In this document: positions 11,911 through 24,859 of the stretch, piece by piece
How positions within the stretch are numbered: position 1 is the first letter of the stretch
How the letters are laid out: each line of letters starts with the position of its first letter
From: Uranotaenia lowii
Taxonomy: Eukaryota; Arthropoda; Insecta; Diptera; Culicidae
DNA length: 64,000 nucleotides
Reading direction: 5' to 3'
Assembly (NCBI RefSeq): GCF_029784155.1
Contig: NC_073692.1
Coordinates: 335,057,131-335,121,130 of the forward strand
Program-made: the position numbers and the translations under genes
The notes under the pieces: model-generated
Seen by the model: the letters and a program-made list of their open reading frames with translations, nothing else
The model's database searches: none
Told to the model about the DNA's origin: nothing

Positions 11911-13405
11911 GCATACAGCCGATTAAAGAGATGGGAGATAAATCAATATATCTTATCAGTCCAGTTGAAAACATGCCTTGATCACATGGCATGAACAAAT
12001 TTTAATGGAAACAAAAAAAAATAAAATTCAAAAAAGGTGATACAAAAATTTGAAGTCGATGATATTCAACTTTGAACAAAAGCATTGGTAAATTTCCTTT
12101 CCAATTCTGTGTAAAATCAGAATTTTTTAACAAATTAAAGCTTTTAGCAAAGTTAAGAATGACAATTTATAAAAAAAGAGACAGATTTTGAATGCCTATA
12201 TCAGGCAGGTTAAATGATAATATTTAGAAGAAAATAAATTGTCTATATATTTTTGCTTTTTATCAGTAAAACCTTAAATTTCAGCTTTAATGATAATCCC
12301 ACAGTGAGACGAGCAGAATAAAAAAAACCATATTAACGAAATTCTTTTAGGAAATAGTTTCTTTACTATGTTTTCTGCAAAAAAAATACGTGTTAATTCT
12401 AAAATTTTGCAATAAAAAACTTAGACGTATGATTTTCATCAGTTTATTCCATTCCAGTAAAATTATACAAAAATATTGCAAGATGCCAAAGCAAAAATTT
12501 GCGCATTTAGCCCGTCTGATTTCGAAAATCGGATATTTTGTCTAGTTTTATTGAAAAGATTTTTCTCAAAAACTTTAAGACATTTCTACATAAAAATTTC
12601 TACAATGTATAGAAACCAGATGTATCTTCATGTGCATATAATTTTCAAGCACTCCAATGCGTCGGAAGTATTGGAAAAAATATGTATTCTTCTAAGTATG
12701 CGCAGTTAAATTTTCACGAACCGATTTTGTCTGCTTCTGATTTTGTCATATTTTTTAAGCCCATTTTGACAGCATATTTAATTCAAGGCAAAAATGATCC
12801 ATATTTACCCATTTTTATAAAAACTTAAATAGAGTTAATTGACAAAGTCCTGAACATCAACGGAGTGATGAAAATGAATAACTTATCACGATTTTCAAGA
12901 AAAATTTCACAACCATTGTCACTTCAAAATCGCGGTTCCATCCACGGTATTAGTATATTTTCATTTAAGTGCTCATTTTACAATTGACACATTTTGCATT
13001 ATAAGAGGTATTTGAAGGTGCCTAGCAGCTTTTTTGTATCAAAACGGTATGAAACTTGGCGAGAAAGATTGAAGTAAATCCATTTTATCTCGTCCTCTTG
13101 TAAAAATTGATTATGAAACCTATTCCTTTCTCTTCTGATGTTGAAACTAGATACCATTTTTTAGACTCAAGTTTTACATAACAAAAAGCAAAAATACACT
13201 CAAACTTTGAAAGTATCACTAACAAAGGGCTTGAATTGGTTTTCAAACATCTTCAGCCATCCATTTTGTTTTTGCTGTTACTAAAAAAATCTATTTTTGG
13301 CCTCAAACCGTTTATAACGATCTATCTATCTAACTGCTAAATTTTACCCTTAACAGTATAAGAGCCAATATATGTCCTCGAACTTTTTTCCACTTTTTTA
13401 AGGCT
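11911..13405. other. AT-rich non-coding stretch
   Basis: No gene, RNA gene or repeat partner recognised. Confidence 0.4.
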
Positions 13406-13409
13406 TAAA

Positions 13410-13625
13410 TCAGTAGGGGAGAATGCAGATACTTGATCCCTTTTTCTTTTTTTAATAAAAAAAAACGCAGATCGCCAACTTTTGCATTTTCTGACAGCGT
13501 GTGATTTCAAATTAATATGCTGCAAAAGTTAGATCATGAACTTGAACCCGTGGATGAGCTGTGGGACTGAATAATTGTGTTATTTTGAAAGTGAAAGGAG
13601 ACTTGATCCTTTAATCAGAATGCCC
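13410..13625 (-). repeat. Dispersed MITE-like repeat, inverted copy of 240-520
   Basis: Reads as the reverse complement of the 240-520 unit: GTAGGGGAGAATGCAGATAC, TTGCATTTTCTGACAGC, TTGAACCCGTGGATGAG and AGGAGACTTGATCC. Non-coding. Confidence 0.55.
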
Positions 13626-15685
13626 TAAGCTTTGGCAAAAATCATGCAAAATTTAAAGATAAAAGTTCTAAGGATTTTTGGATCACAAAAGTTTTTATTT
13701 AACAGTTCACAATTGTCTGACAAAAAGAATTCTTTATGGTTTTCCAGTACTCTATTTTCATTACATATCTACTTTAAGGCGCCATTTTCTTATTTGTTAG
13801 AAAAATGCTCTTTTTGAGTTATTTCTATCAGGAAATCATTGGATAAATATTAGTCATTGGATAACTATTTATAATTTCGTGCTTAGCAATGATCAAAATC
13901 CATACAGAGGAAAATATATCTTTTTCGACTTAAGGGATCAACTGAACCCATTACATACATTTTAGGCAACTTTTCTTTCAAAAATTAAATGTTCCCTATT
14001 GCTTTGTAAATATGGATTTAAGAAGCTCATCAGTTATATATCAACATATTCCAATAAATATATTTTTAATAATATCATTTTATCGTGTAGAAAACATTTC
14101 AAAATGATTAAAACACCTTTAAGTAACATTTTGTTAGATTTTTCAAACAAAGTGCAAAAGTTCAAAAACTAAAAGGTTTGTTGTTCTGTTCTATTTGGAA
14201 AATTTAAATAAAACATTTGGTATACATAAGACATTCTAGTTTCAAGATTTAGTTGAGGAATCAAGGATCCTCATGCAGGGACTAATCCTCTATTATTAAA
14301 GATTTCAAACAATTCAATTACATCAAAAATTAAATTAGCTATTATATTATTTTCAAAAAATATCTCATTTCTTACACTTTTTAAACAATTATAACAATTA
14401 AAAAAAAACATTTTTTAGCAGAAACTGGTTAGTAAAAGGACAATCAATTTATTTCCATTGCCTTTTTTTTTTCAACGGATTTCCATGCAGTAGAGGGAAT
14501 GTCAACTGTTAAGAAAATGCGTATACGTCATAGTAACTTTTGAATGTTTTTGTTCAAATGGATCCAGAATTGTTCAGAATAAAATCATTAAGATGTGCTA
14601 AATTTCTTTAAAAAAATGACTAATTAACATAAACAGGAAAATGCTTAAAACAAAAAGGAAATGAATATTTGAGATAGTGTACTTTTTACACAAAAAAAAC
14701 TCATACAACATAAGCGAAAGAATGTATAGAATTGATTGTTTTTTCAAGAACGAGTATACGATATTGATAATAAAATCAAATCAAATCATGGTATGGATAA
14801 GGAAACAAAATTAACAATTTTTCGAGGTGTAAAGTACTAAAGAGCTGATTTTGGCTAAATTTGGGGAGTTAATTCCAAACGTGCAACTTGTTTTATAATA
14901 GCTCTTATTTTCGAGATAACTTTGAAAACTAGGCAAAAATTCGTTCAATCAATTCGTGTACTTTTTTATGACAATATTGTAGAACATAACAAAGATTTGG
15001 AAGTAAAAGGTTTAAATTCTAAATTCTGCTTTCTTGAGTACCGCGTGTAATTTTTAATTCAGAGGGAAAAGATATAAAAGTTTTCTTGCTAATTATTTGT
15101 TTCCAGTTCTACATTTTTTTGAAAATATATAAAAAAAAAAGATTTTTCATAAAGCATAAGTCAAATCGCATTGAAATTTTAAACAAAAATGTTTGATAAA
15201 TAGAAATCTTTGATGTATAATATTGAAAGACTTTTTTCAGTAATGTCAGAAAAAGTTGAAATGTTATCTACATATTCAAATTAAAAAAAAGAAATTTGAT
15301 TTTTAAAACGTTATGGCTTTGAAACTTGAATATCTTGGCAAAATCTGAATACTTGTTTGAATGGAGGAGAAAAAATATATTCAAATCAGTTTTCGTGTTC
15401 CATGTAGGTTTGTTGGTACATCATTTATGAATCTTCGTTTAACTCAAAATTGCTCAATTTGAAAATTTCCACACGCCATAGCACCGAAACAAGAGCTGGT
15501 CAAGCAAATCTGACAAATGATTAGAATTCAGGACACCAAAATCTTCTTAAACAGTTATAAGAACATGATCTCAAAAATGCTGTTCCCTGAATTGATCTTA
15601 ATGTCTCGATTATATTCAAAAATATTTAAAAAAGTGGCTCAATTTACCTTTTATCCCCACATAGAACAGCAAAACTCTCAGCTTA
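13626..15685. other. AT-rich non-coding stretch
   Basis: A/T homopolymer-rich sequence with no recognised feature. Confidence 0.4.
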
Positions 15686-15690
15686 CACTG

Positions 15691-17790
15691 CACAGTGGTG
15701 CAGAACATCAATCTAGCTGTACGAAATTAATAGCGCCCAGGGATGAAGAGATAGACATTTGCTGTCTTCAGCAACATTGTTCAGTTTTACAAGGAGCATA
15801 TTCTAGTACCAAAATTTTTGCCGAGGGGTCCACCGATAGCGAGATAAAAATGCTAACTTTCTTGTTTTTCAAATTAAGGCTTTGTTGTTTATCTGATCAA
15901 AATACATAAGTTTGTTGAATATGTCAAAGTCCTATCACATCATCCTCAGGAGTTACAGTGAAAGTAAAAAAAATATCTTGAAAAAACAGTTTTTTGAACC
16001 TGACACGTTGTAGATTGGATAAAATGGTTCGCTGTCTTTGAAACAAAGTAGTAACAAGCCACGATCTATAATTGTCTCATACATTATGATGGGTTTAGAA
16101 GTTGCTGAAGCTCTATGGAAAGCATTTAGTGTTTTTTATTGGCAATTTTGGAAGGCTCGTCCATTGAAAAGTGCACATTTTCGCAACCCCCCCTTTTTTG
16201 TGATTATTTTTGATGATAAGCGGAACCATTTCCATTTAAAATTAGCGGGGAAATCGGTGGAACTAGTAGAGATTTGAATGATTGAAAATACACATTTTAT
16301 GTAGAAATTACCTATTTTACTTATAGAAAATAGGTTAAAATATTTAATTTAATAATAAAGTGTTGCAGTTTCCTTTGTAATATTTTGTTTGATTAAAAGA
16401 CATTTAAATTCGATTTTTCAAATCATTCAAACCCAAGAAAATGAATGGAACTTATCTGTTAAATTTGGTAGAGCACTAAATTAGTATTAAATATGATTTA
16501 AATGAATAATAGAATTTTGCCATTAAAATATAACTGCTTCAACTGGTTCCAAGTTACTGTATCCAAGTAACCAATCTTACAAGCAATTTGCTTTTGTATT
16601 TTCGTTGAGTCATAAGTTTTAATCGAATTTAAATGCCTTTAAATAAAACAAAATATATAAAAGAAAACTGCAACATTTTTTTAATCAATTAAATGTTTTA
16701 TTGTTTTTTTCTATAAGTAATTTTTACATAAAATGTGTATTTTCAATCATTCAAATCTCTACTAGTTTCACCGATTTCCGCGCTTATTTCAAATGGAAAT
16801 GGTTCCGCTTATCATCAAAAATAATTACAAAAAAGGGGGGTTGCGAAAATGTGCACTTTTCGATGGACGAGCCTTCCAAAATTGCCAATAAAAAACACTA
16901 AATGCTTTCTATAGAGCTTCAGCAACTTCTAAACTAAGGTTGCCAGAATTTTTTCCACTCCCATCCGGGCCTAGCAATTCCGGGCATTTTTTCAAAAAAA
17001 CCTGGCAAAATCCGGGCATGGATTTCAATATTTCAAATCCAAAAACCGGGCAAAATTTAGGTGTTGTTATGTATAAAAATAAAGAAAAAATGCAAAAAAA
17101 ATGAAATCATTATTTTATTAATGTAATTGCAGACTTCCAAAAACTTTTTGGAACACTTAAGTATTTAAAGGTTTATAAAAGTAAATCAGCGAAATAATTT
17201 GAAACAACCGTTGAAAATTTCCATACCATTAATCGATTTTGCTAAAACTTATTAAAAAACTTAGATTTTTTTTGGTTTTTTTTGTGAAAATTGTGAAAAA
17301 AACCGGGCAATATCCGGACTTTTTTCACGATATCCGGGATAAAACCGGGCAATCTGGCAAGCTTATTCTAAACCCATCATAATGTATGAGACAATTGTAG
17401 ATCGTGGCTTGTTACAACTTTGTTTCAAAGACAGCGAACCATTTCATCCAATCTACAACGTGTCAGGTTCAAGAAACTGTTTTTTCAAGATATTTTTTTA
17501 ACTTTGACTGTAACTCCTGAGGATGATGTGATAGGATTTTGACATATTCAACAAACTTATGTATTTTGATCAGATAAACAACTTTGATGAAGACATCAAA
17601 GCCCTAATTTGAAAAACAAGAAAGTTAGCATTTTTATCTCGCTAACGGTGGACCCCTCGGCAAAAATTTTGGTACTAGAATATGCTCCTTGTAAAACTGA
17701 ACAATGTTGCTGAAGACAGCAAATGTCTATCTCTTCATCCCTGGGCGCAATTAATTTCGTACAGCTAGATTGATGTTCTGCACCACTGTG
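15691..17790. mobile_element. Foldback element with CACAGTGG termini and 5-bp direct flank
   Basis: Two arms of about 730 bp are reverse complements of each other: the left runs from 15691 to about 16420, the right from about 16615 to 17790. The right arm is interrupted by a 431-bp nested element (16935-17365). The termini read CACAGTGGTGCAGAACATCA and its complement. CACTG flanks both sides (15686-15690, 17791-17795), consistent with a 5-bp target duplication. A roughly 200-bp AT-rich spacer separates the arms. No transposase frame is visible; frames of 67-130 codons inside the arms are mirror copies of the same repeat. CACAGTG ends with a 5-bp duplication would fit the Transib/RAG-like group, but this is inference. 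CACTG is nearly its own complement, so the boundary could be a few bases further out. Confidence 0.8.
16935..17365. mobile_element. hAT-like MITE nested in the foldback element
   Basis: 431 bp with ends TAAGGTTGCCAG and CTGGCAAGCTTA (one mismatch as inverted repeats), flanked by the perfect 8-bp duplication TTCTAAAC at 16927-16934 and 17366-17373. An 8-bp duplication and a TAAGG start fit the hAT superfamily. Internal CCGGGCA-type boxes repeat (CCGGGCAAAATT, CCGGGCAATCTGG). Removing it restores the pairing of the surrounding foldback arm. Relatives are at 22919, 23984, 30509-30952 and 32460-32593. Confidence 0.85.
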
Positions 17791-17799
17791 CACTGGCAT

Positions 17800-18895
17800 C
17801 CTCTCAACAAAATTCAGTTTATTATAAATGAACGTTTATTATTGCCATCGAGTCTGTTATTTTCCAAATAAATTTAAACAACAATTGAATATCAATTCAG
17901 TTTTGATTTATTCTTAAGGCTGTTGGAACTTCCAAAAGCATCGAAGAAAGAAAATTTAGTTGATTTAAACTCTTCTTCCCCTACATTTGTTAAAATTTTC
18001 GCAAACAAGAAAATACTGATGTCACTCTTTTTTTATTTCATAATTCGAAACACTCAGATGCATTATTGAGTTCCGAGAAGTATCCGAAAAATTTAAAAAA
18101 ATAAGCATTCACATATAATTTATTAAATTTTTCATTGGAACTCAAGAACAACCTAAAGTATTGAGTTTCTTATCCTTCAAATTTATAAAAGGAGTAGGGT
18201 TTCAATTTGCAAAAACCTGCCTGAATCTATTTTTATTTAATGTTCAAACGTCTTTATATGATTAACTTTTAAAAAATCACTAGTTGTATATTTGTAATTT
18301 TAAGTTATAATAAAATCAAAAATATTGAAAAACACTGAAATTAAAATTTTAAATTTTGTTGATTTTTTCAAATAAATTTAAACCAAACTGAAGGAATACT
18401 GTAATCAACATAAAACTTTAAAAAAAGTGTCTCCAAACATTGATAGAAATTTCAAATCTTTTAAAATTTAAAGTAAATAAATATGAAAATCTGAGAAAAT
18501 CCAATCAATTATTTACTGAAGTTGGTAAACTGGATGCTTTTTTCAGTTTAAAAACAAATGTTTTTCCTGGTTTTCAATTAGTTCTTTTTCATAATTATAT
18601 ATTTTCTTCATGAAAAACCTTTCTACCAACATTTCGTACTACAAATGATTTCAATCAGTAAAATCATCAATCCGGATTTCATAAACTGAGATATATCCTC
18701 CTTCTATTTATTATATTTCTTACGAGTTCTCTGGAGCCACTTTATCCAAATGCTCCAAACTTGACTTAAACTACTTTTTTCAACCAGAAGACAAATATAG
18801 TGTCAAATTAATTTTTAAATGCCGTAAATTTCAAAGATTATCGTTAGGAATCAATTTGTACAGTTTTTAGCGATTTACATACAACATTTCATTCA
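17800..18895. other. AT-rich non-coding stretch
   Basis: No recognised gene or repeat. Confidence 0.4.
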
Positions 18896-19775
18896 CATTG
18901 TTGAACGCTGATACCTACGTTTCTTTTTCCGCCCTCGCTAAACAAACACCATGCCTCTATGCAATCCATTCGGTGAATGCTCTTTTATCGAAAGTTTAAT
19001 TAAAAATAGTTCTCCTGCTCGATGGTAGCCAGCGGAGCAAATATTTGCCGCATAAATTTGAATAAACATTCAATCACGCTGCCAGATGCCACCGGAATTG
19101 TTCGTTTGAATGGCGTAGAGAGATACTACATATAGTACATTCCGGATGCCATTCATTGTGATCTAACATCTGGCTTTTAAGGTAACTTCATGCATGTATG
19201 TGGAGGTTTGAGTGAGTGAGTTGTTCTATTCTGGGCGGTCAAAATCAAATCACAGTCCCCCGTTTTCATTATTTCGTATCCTATCGCTCTGTTGTAGACG
19301 TTGATTGGATTTACATCGAATTAGATTGCAAATTGTTTTTGATTGGAACAAGGACCCAGTCAGTGGGCGAATCTCACCTAGGCATTGATTTATTGCTGCT
19401 GCCCCGAAAGGGTTAAAGGTGAGCTTCATCGATTTAAAGATGACCAGGTTGAATGGGCTATCACCTAGATATGTTGGTGATTGTTCTTGCATTTCGAATT
19501 TAATACAACCTGGAACCGAACAAATCAGAACAGAACAGAAAAGACAATCTACACCCAGATTCTGTCTCCTCTAAAAAAGGACATCGACGACGACGACGGC
19601 CCCAAGACAGGGAAGATATACGATCCTTCACCAGGACTGTCCACATCAGTCATCTCCACATGGCACCCATCTGGGATGCTGTGTCTGTGTGACGTGCAGA
19701 TGGTTGCTCTACACTTGAAGACATCCGTGTTCCCATTTGGAATAAAAAGATGCCAGAATTTATATTAAGTCCAGT
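18896..19775. other. GC-richer single-copy-looking island
   Basis: Composition changes abruptly at about 18900 and returns to AT-rich by about 19790. It includes CCGCCCTCGC, GGTAGCCAGCGGAGC, ACGCTGCCAGATGCCACC and a GACGACGACGACGG run. No copies elsewhere in the window. Short frames (66-95 codons) carry no recognisable domain. It may be conserved non-coding or regulatory DNA. Confidence 0.35.
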
Positions 19776-21865
19776 AAAAAAAATCATTTAAATTTGACTT
19801 TATTTTGAGATTTTTATTCACTTGTCAAAGGAAAAAGTATGCCTACCTTACCTGGGACCGTTTATTATTTAAAGAAAAAAATATATAAAAGTTAAACTTG
19901 CATCACTGATATCGTAAACGTTTTACTGTAATCATTAATCATCCAATCTTCACAACGAAACAGTCTAGGCCCTTTTGATGCTCGACCACTTCAAGCCGGG
20001 AGGTTAAGCATCAAATAAGAGCACATCGAAGCAATAGGCAGTAAAACGAAACAGCATTCGATGCTACCCTAGTAGCTAGTCATCAACGAACTCATATGGC
20101 CTATTTTTCGGAATACATTTTATGACACATTTCAAATCGGAACAAAGCTTTTATTCTGGTTGCCAAAAAGTTGCAGAGGAATGGAGCTTTTGGAAGTTGC
20201 TTTTGGTACTCGAGAAAACTCTTAAAGATTTACGAGCTCTGCATAGGGCAAAGACCAATCTCCTTAGTTTGGAATAAAGTTTTTTTTAAACAAAAATGAT
20301 GGTACAGAGCTTTAAAGGAACTTTTTAAGGCAATTATGTTTTATACTGAGAAGAGTTCTGCAATTGGTTCTTGCAATGCGTAGCAAAATTTTTGTTTTAA
20401 AACTGACCATTTTCAAGAGGTCAATTTAGATAGACTTGAATTTATCATGTAATCAAAGTCGATCAATTATAGTTCCTTAAGCATTTAAAGCTTAGTTCTT
20501 TTAGAAATGGGACACTTTATTTTGCTGATAGCTTATTTTCTATTGATCGGACATTTTAAATTTTGACAGCATTTTGTTGCCTGTGAAATTTACTATCCGA
20601 CCTATTTTTTCCTTCAAAATTGTGAAATCACGCGTTTTTGAGATTTTTACTATGCGAGAGAAAAAGCAAAAAAATGATTTTGCACAGTTTCCTTCAAAAA
20701 GCATCTTAATCATATTGATAGCTGACAAAACCGTTAATTATTCAAAGAAATACTGTGTGTGTGTGGTGAAAAAGTATGCAAACACTGTCAAAAATGTCCA
20801 CAATGTTTAAATCAAGCATTGTAGTGAAGCACATGATCGGCAACTACGGTTAAGGGTCATCAAAGAAGTCAAGTCTCATACCAGAATTGTAAATTATAAA
20901 TATGCAAAAACTAAGTGTAGATCGCTGAATTGTCCAGTAAATTTTTCTCCAACGAGCTAAAAGTGTTCCCTCGTTATAAGTCGTGCAAACTTAACCTCAA
21001 AGAAGAAATTTTTGCTAGTTCCACAGCTCGTAAGCTGTATATTCGGTACCGAGGCTATGAGACAGATGATTTCTGATGGACGACAAATCTTATGAAAAAC
21101 CCTATTTCAAACAAATTCCAGCGTTTGAATCCCATAACATGTCTGCTCGTGGTAAAGTCCTTAGCATATCAAAGTATGTATGTGCTGGTTGTTCTGTATA
21201 AAATATAATGATTAGCCAAGATTCTGCTCCTGTGGAAAATAAACCACAATTTTCAAAACGAAAACTTTGGTTTTTGCTATTTTCCATAGCCTCAAAAGAG
21301 TAATCCCTTCGCAACACATGATCTATACTAACTGTTTTTACTTTAAAATTAATCTCATGATGGTTTTACTTCTATATTGTCTGGTTTTACCAGCAAAAAT
21401 TCCATTAAAACTCATAAATAATCAAGTTTTTTTTTAAATTTTGAATCAGCTGTATCTACTATATTGCTCTCAGATTCATTTAAAAGAGAAGTATTAGACC
21501 GAAAAGTAACAAAAATTTAAGGAGAAGGATACAGCTACCTAGAATAAGGATTAGACGAAGTAAATGTTGAAAAAACTGATCAATATCATGACAGACAAAA
21601 ATCAAAGAATAAAACATTCATTTATATGACAGTTAATAACTAAAACAGCTAATAACGGTCGCTGGTATTTTTTGGAAACACTTTTAGAAAAACTAAGGGT
21701 TGAATTACAGCTGATTTAATTTTATGACATTACAATAGTTCTAAATAATAAACAACGGTGTATTCTGCTAAAAAATATTAAAAAAAAATTGAATCAAACA
21801 TGTTTTCGTTTGAAGAAGAGGTATAAAAGTCTTTTTTTTCTTTTCAAAATATTTTTCTTTTAATG
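19776..21865. other. AT-rich non-coding stretch
   Basis: Contains a modestly GC-richer patch at 19960-20100, but no gene, RNA or repeat partner was recognised. Confidence 0.35.
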
Positions 21866-21870
21866 TTTAG

Positions 21871-22250
21871 GAGAAAGTGGGGTATCGTCAACCTCCCTCA
21901 TATCTGGAATGTATTTTAAGATAAAAAAAAAATCAATCCAACTGTTATCGTCGTCACTCTGCGTAAGCATATATTTCGATATGTTGATAACTTGTGTAAG
22001 TATCATATGCCACTTTTATTAAATAAGCTAGAAAAAATCTACCTCCTTATTAAATCTTGTGCCTGCAAATTGCATCGTTGGGAAACCTAAAGTTCATTAT
22101 AAAAATATACCTATATGCTATTGGTCATAGTTTTGTCTTGTTTTTTTTTCAAAAGGAAAAAAAATTCTCATTAAATAACAATGAGCCACTGAAACGCAAC
22201 CGATTTGCAAATCATAAATAGCTGGTGAGGTATTTTTTATTCCCCACCAA
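21871..22250 (+). repeat. Dispersed repeat, diverged partner of 40122-40500
   Basis: Shared blocks in the same order and orientation are TCAATCCAACTGT(T/C)ATCGTC, GTATCATATGC, ACCTAAAGTT and CGCAACC(G/A)ATTTGCAAATC. The sharp terminal repeat seen in the 40.1-kb copy is degraded here. Confidence 0.6.
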
Positions 22251-22449
22251 TTTTTGAATAAAAAAAAATTCTCAAAACAGGTAGAGCCCAAGGAAATCAA
22301 TAAAAAAAATTTCAAATGATACGTTAGGAACGTAGAAAATTTTACCAATTATCCTTTTAAATTTATCTTATATAATAATGAAGTAGTGGAGCAAAGTATG
22401 GTGTGGAAACTCATAGTACAAATGGCCGAATAATTATTTAACTAGTCAC

Positions 22450-22718
22450 TTCTTGAATGTTCTTAGGAAGCCATCTTGGACCAATAATATTCATCATTTA
22501 TTTTGAACGACGTGCTGTTGATCTTCGATGGGTCAAAACTAGCTTACATAGACGACCTAAAATTATTTTATCCCAACACCGGCCCCGAGAAATTAAAGTT
22601 CCTGCAGGACCAGTTCAAGCTCTTCGCCTCCTGATGCAATCAATTGCAGTCAATTGCCTGTCTTTAAATCGTAGTAAATGTGCAGCCATTTCTTACTCCC
22701 GGAAGCGGCTCCCATGAG
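22450..22718 (+). pseudogene. Non-LTR retrotransposon reverse transcriptase fragment (jockey/CR1-like)
   Basis: A scrap of reverse transcriptase in two frames. The first frame gives GSHLGPIIFIIYF, the motif preceding the active site. The neighbouring frame from about 22503 gives LNDVLLIFDGSKLAYIDDLK, with YIDD at 22545-22556 as a variant of the catalytic YxDD box, then KLKFLQDQFKLFAS and a TGA. The first frame resumes with VNCLSLNRSKCAA, a typical block after the active site. At least two frameshifts and one stop make it dead. The order and wording of these blocks resemble jockey-type elements of insects; exact clade is uncertain. No endonuclease, gag or 3' tail is nearby. Confidence 0.75.
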
Positions 22719-22918
22719 CAATGTGCAGAAAAACTTTGATGTACAAATCTATCAACAAAACGTGGAACTATCGAACAATTATTGCTTTCAAATTTTATTT
22801 ATAACTTTTTACCGAAATCTCTTAATTTTTGAATTTATCATCGAGGATCAGACGTATTGTGGCAAAGTGACGACAGTCAACTAGCAAATGAGGCGCTTGG
22901 AGCCAAAAGGGTATAAGC

Positions 22919-23090
22919 TTAGGTTGCCAGAATGCCTGGTTTTATACGGATATGCCTCAGGTTGATATTTAATGCAAAACTTGGGAACAGTCCAGCCCGA
23001 TCCTGTTGCCCGGATTTCATTGAAAAGCCCGAATTTTGCCCGGATTTATTCCCTTTATTTGGCAAATTGTGTTGAAATTTTTTTAAATTT
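22919..23090 (+). repeat. Relic of the TAAGGTTGCCAG hAT-like MITE family
   Basis: Starts TTAGGTTGCCAGAAT and contains TTGCCCGGATTTCATTGAAA and TTTTGCCCGGATTTA boxes, like the nested element at 16935-17365. The right terminus was not located. Confidence 0.5.
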
Positions 23091-23567
23091 ATGCCTCAAG
23101 AACGAACTTTTTTTTGAGAAAATTATGCAAAAATAATCATGAAAGGTTGTTCGAAAGCCTAAAATATGATTTTATGATTTACCGTTAATTTTGGGAAGGG
23201 CGTTCGGAAGGGCGTAGAGAAAATGGCAGGAATGTCGATCGATTACACGATCGAGTGCATCTGATGACTTTAAACTCTGTTGTCTCTAAATAAATTCTTG
23301 TAAAAGTTCTTTTTTTAGATACCAGATATCAGAAATAGGGTTGGCTAAGTTGGCTTAATTTCCTAGCCTTTTTTTTATTACATATTTTATCACATACCTA
23401 AAAAATTTGAAACTACAAAAAAAGATAAGAAAGTAACTTCAATATATTGAATACGGCGTTAATTCTTTCCATGTAAGGATTTTTAGCATTTAAGTTAATT
23501 ACCTCATTTGGTGAAGAACAACAGAATGTTATATTAGTTTTAATTCTTAGTATTAGACTAGCTGACC

Positions 23568-23855
23568 CGGTAAACTTCGTTTTACCTTCTAAAGTATAAA
23601 TCTTAATAAATTTTTAATTTCATCTACACGTCCTTAACTGCATCGTGCTCGCAAATAGATTCTTATGGAAATCGTAACAAATAAAGTTGAATTTGAATTG
23701 GGACCACCTTCCATAAAAAGTAAGATCCTTGAAACTATTATACAAACCATCTCTGACCCAAAAAACTCTCGGATACCAAATTTCACTTCATTCCGACCGA
23801 CCATTCATACGTGATGTTGTTACAAAGAAAATGCCTCCATTTTTATATATAAGAT
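23568..23855 (+). repeat. Short retroposon-like repeat (CTAGCTGACCCGG head), single-unit copy
   Basis: Same head and TTTTTATATATAAGAT tail as 1436-1714 and 49405-50605. One body unit only, closely matching the 1.4-kb copy, including GTGATGTTGTTACAAAGAAA near the end. Confidence 0.7.
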
Positions 23856-23983
23856 ACTCTTATTACAGGATAGGTGAAAGCTCATAAACGTTGTCTGGTA
23901 AACAGGAATATTTATATATAAGCTGGAATGAATCTTTCATATTTCATCCACAACTACAAGATTCAGGAGATTTGAGTTTACAA

Positions 23984-24240
23984 TGAGGTGCCAGAATTAT
24001 TTAGCACGTATTCTGACCTGACAATTCTAGACTATTATATTTTAAATCTCGGCAAAATCCGGGCATTACATTTCAATATTGTTGACAAAATCCGGGTAAT
24101 ATCCGAGCGAATTTGGTCGAAACCTAGAAATTTATGAATAAAAATAAAGAAAAAAAATATTACAAATTTTTTTTTATAAAAATTAATCAGCCGATTTTAA
24201 ATCGTATGTTATGTTTTAAATAAAATCTTTCATCGTTATT
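23984..24240 (+). repeat. Relic of the TAAGGTTGCCAG hAT-like MITE family
   Basis: Contains GAGGTGCCAGAATT, GGCAAAATCCGGGCATTACA, GACAAAATCCGGGTAATAT and AATAAAAATAAAGAAAAAA, matching in order the left half of 16935-17365. The right end is missing. Confidence 0.5.
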
Positions 24241-24546
24241 TTAATGAAACTTGCTCAAAAAATTTCATTTTGTTCGCACAACTAAAAACATATTTCAGCA
24301 AAATCTGTATTTTTTTTTTTTTAAGTTTAAGGTGATGTGGCCCAGTGACACTAGATTCCCTAACCAGAATGAACGTGTTATAACGAATATCGTAGTACGA
24401 TGTGAGAGGAGCTTTAACTCTTCTCAATCCTATAACAATTTTAAAGCTAAAAGAAACTTGACATACATGCCAACACAAGAGGCATATCTACATATCTGGA
24501 GAAGAATGTTTTGAACATTACTTTTTAATATTTTATATTCCATTTC

Positions 24547-24858
24547 TGCTTTTAAGTACCTTTATTTTTTTACGGTCACCCATAATATGAATAATTAATT
24601 TGATGAATTTGAAACGATTATTTTATTTACTTTTATTTGAAACGAAATTACTAAATTGGTAAATTGAGGTTGACATAAATTTGTGCAAGAAATTCTAATT
24701 TGTGCTTTTCAGTACCTTTCTTTTTTTACGGTCATCCATAATATGAATAATTAATTTGATGAATTTGAAACGATTATTTTATTTATTTTTAATTGAAACG
24801 AAATTAGTCAATTGGTAAATTGAGGTTAAAATAAATTTGTGCAAGAAAATCTAATCAT
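24547..24858. repeat. Tandem duplication, period 156 bp
   Basis: Two adjacent near-identical units start at 24547 and 24703. Both carry TTACGGTCA(C/T)CCATAATATG, AATTAATTTGATGAATTTGA and AATTTGTGCAAGAAA. The few differences suggest a fairly recent duplication. Non-coding. Confidence 0.85.
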
Positions 24859-24859
24859 A

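Noticed and set aside
15517..15909. 130-codon open frame at the left edge of the foldback
   Set aside because: It crosses the element border, and its inner part is the mirror image of the frame at 17596-17799.
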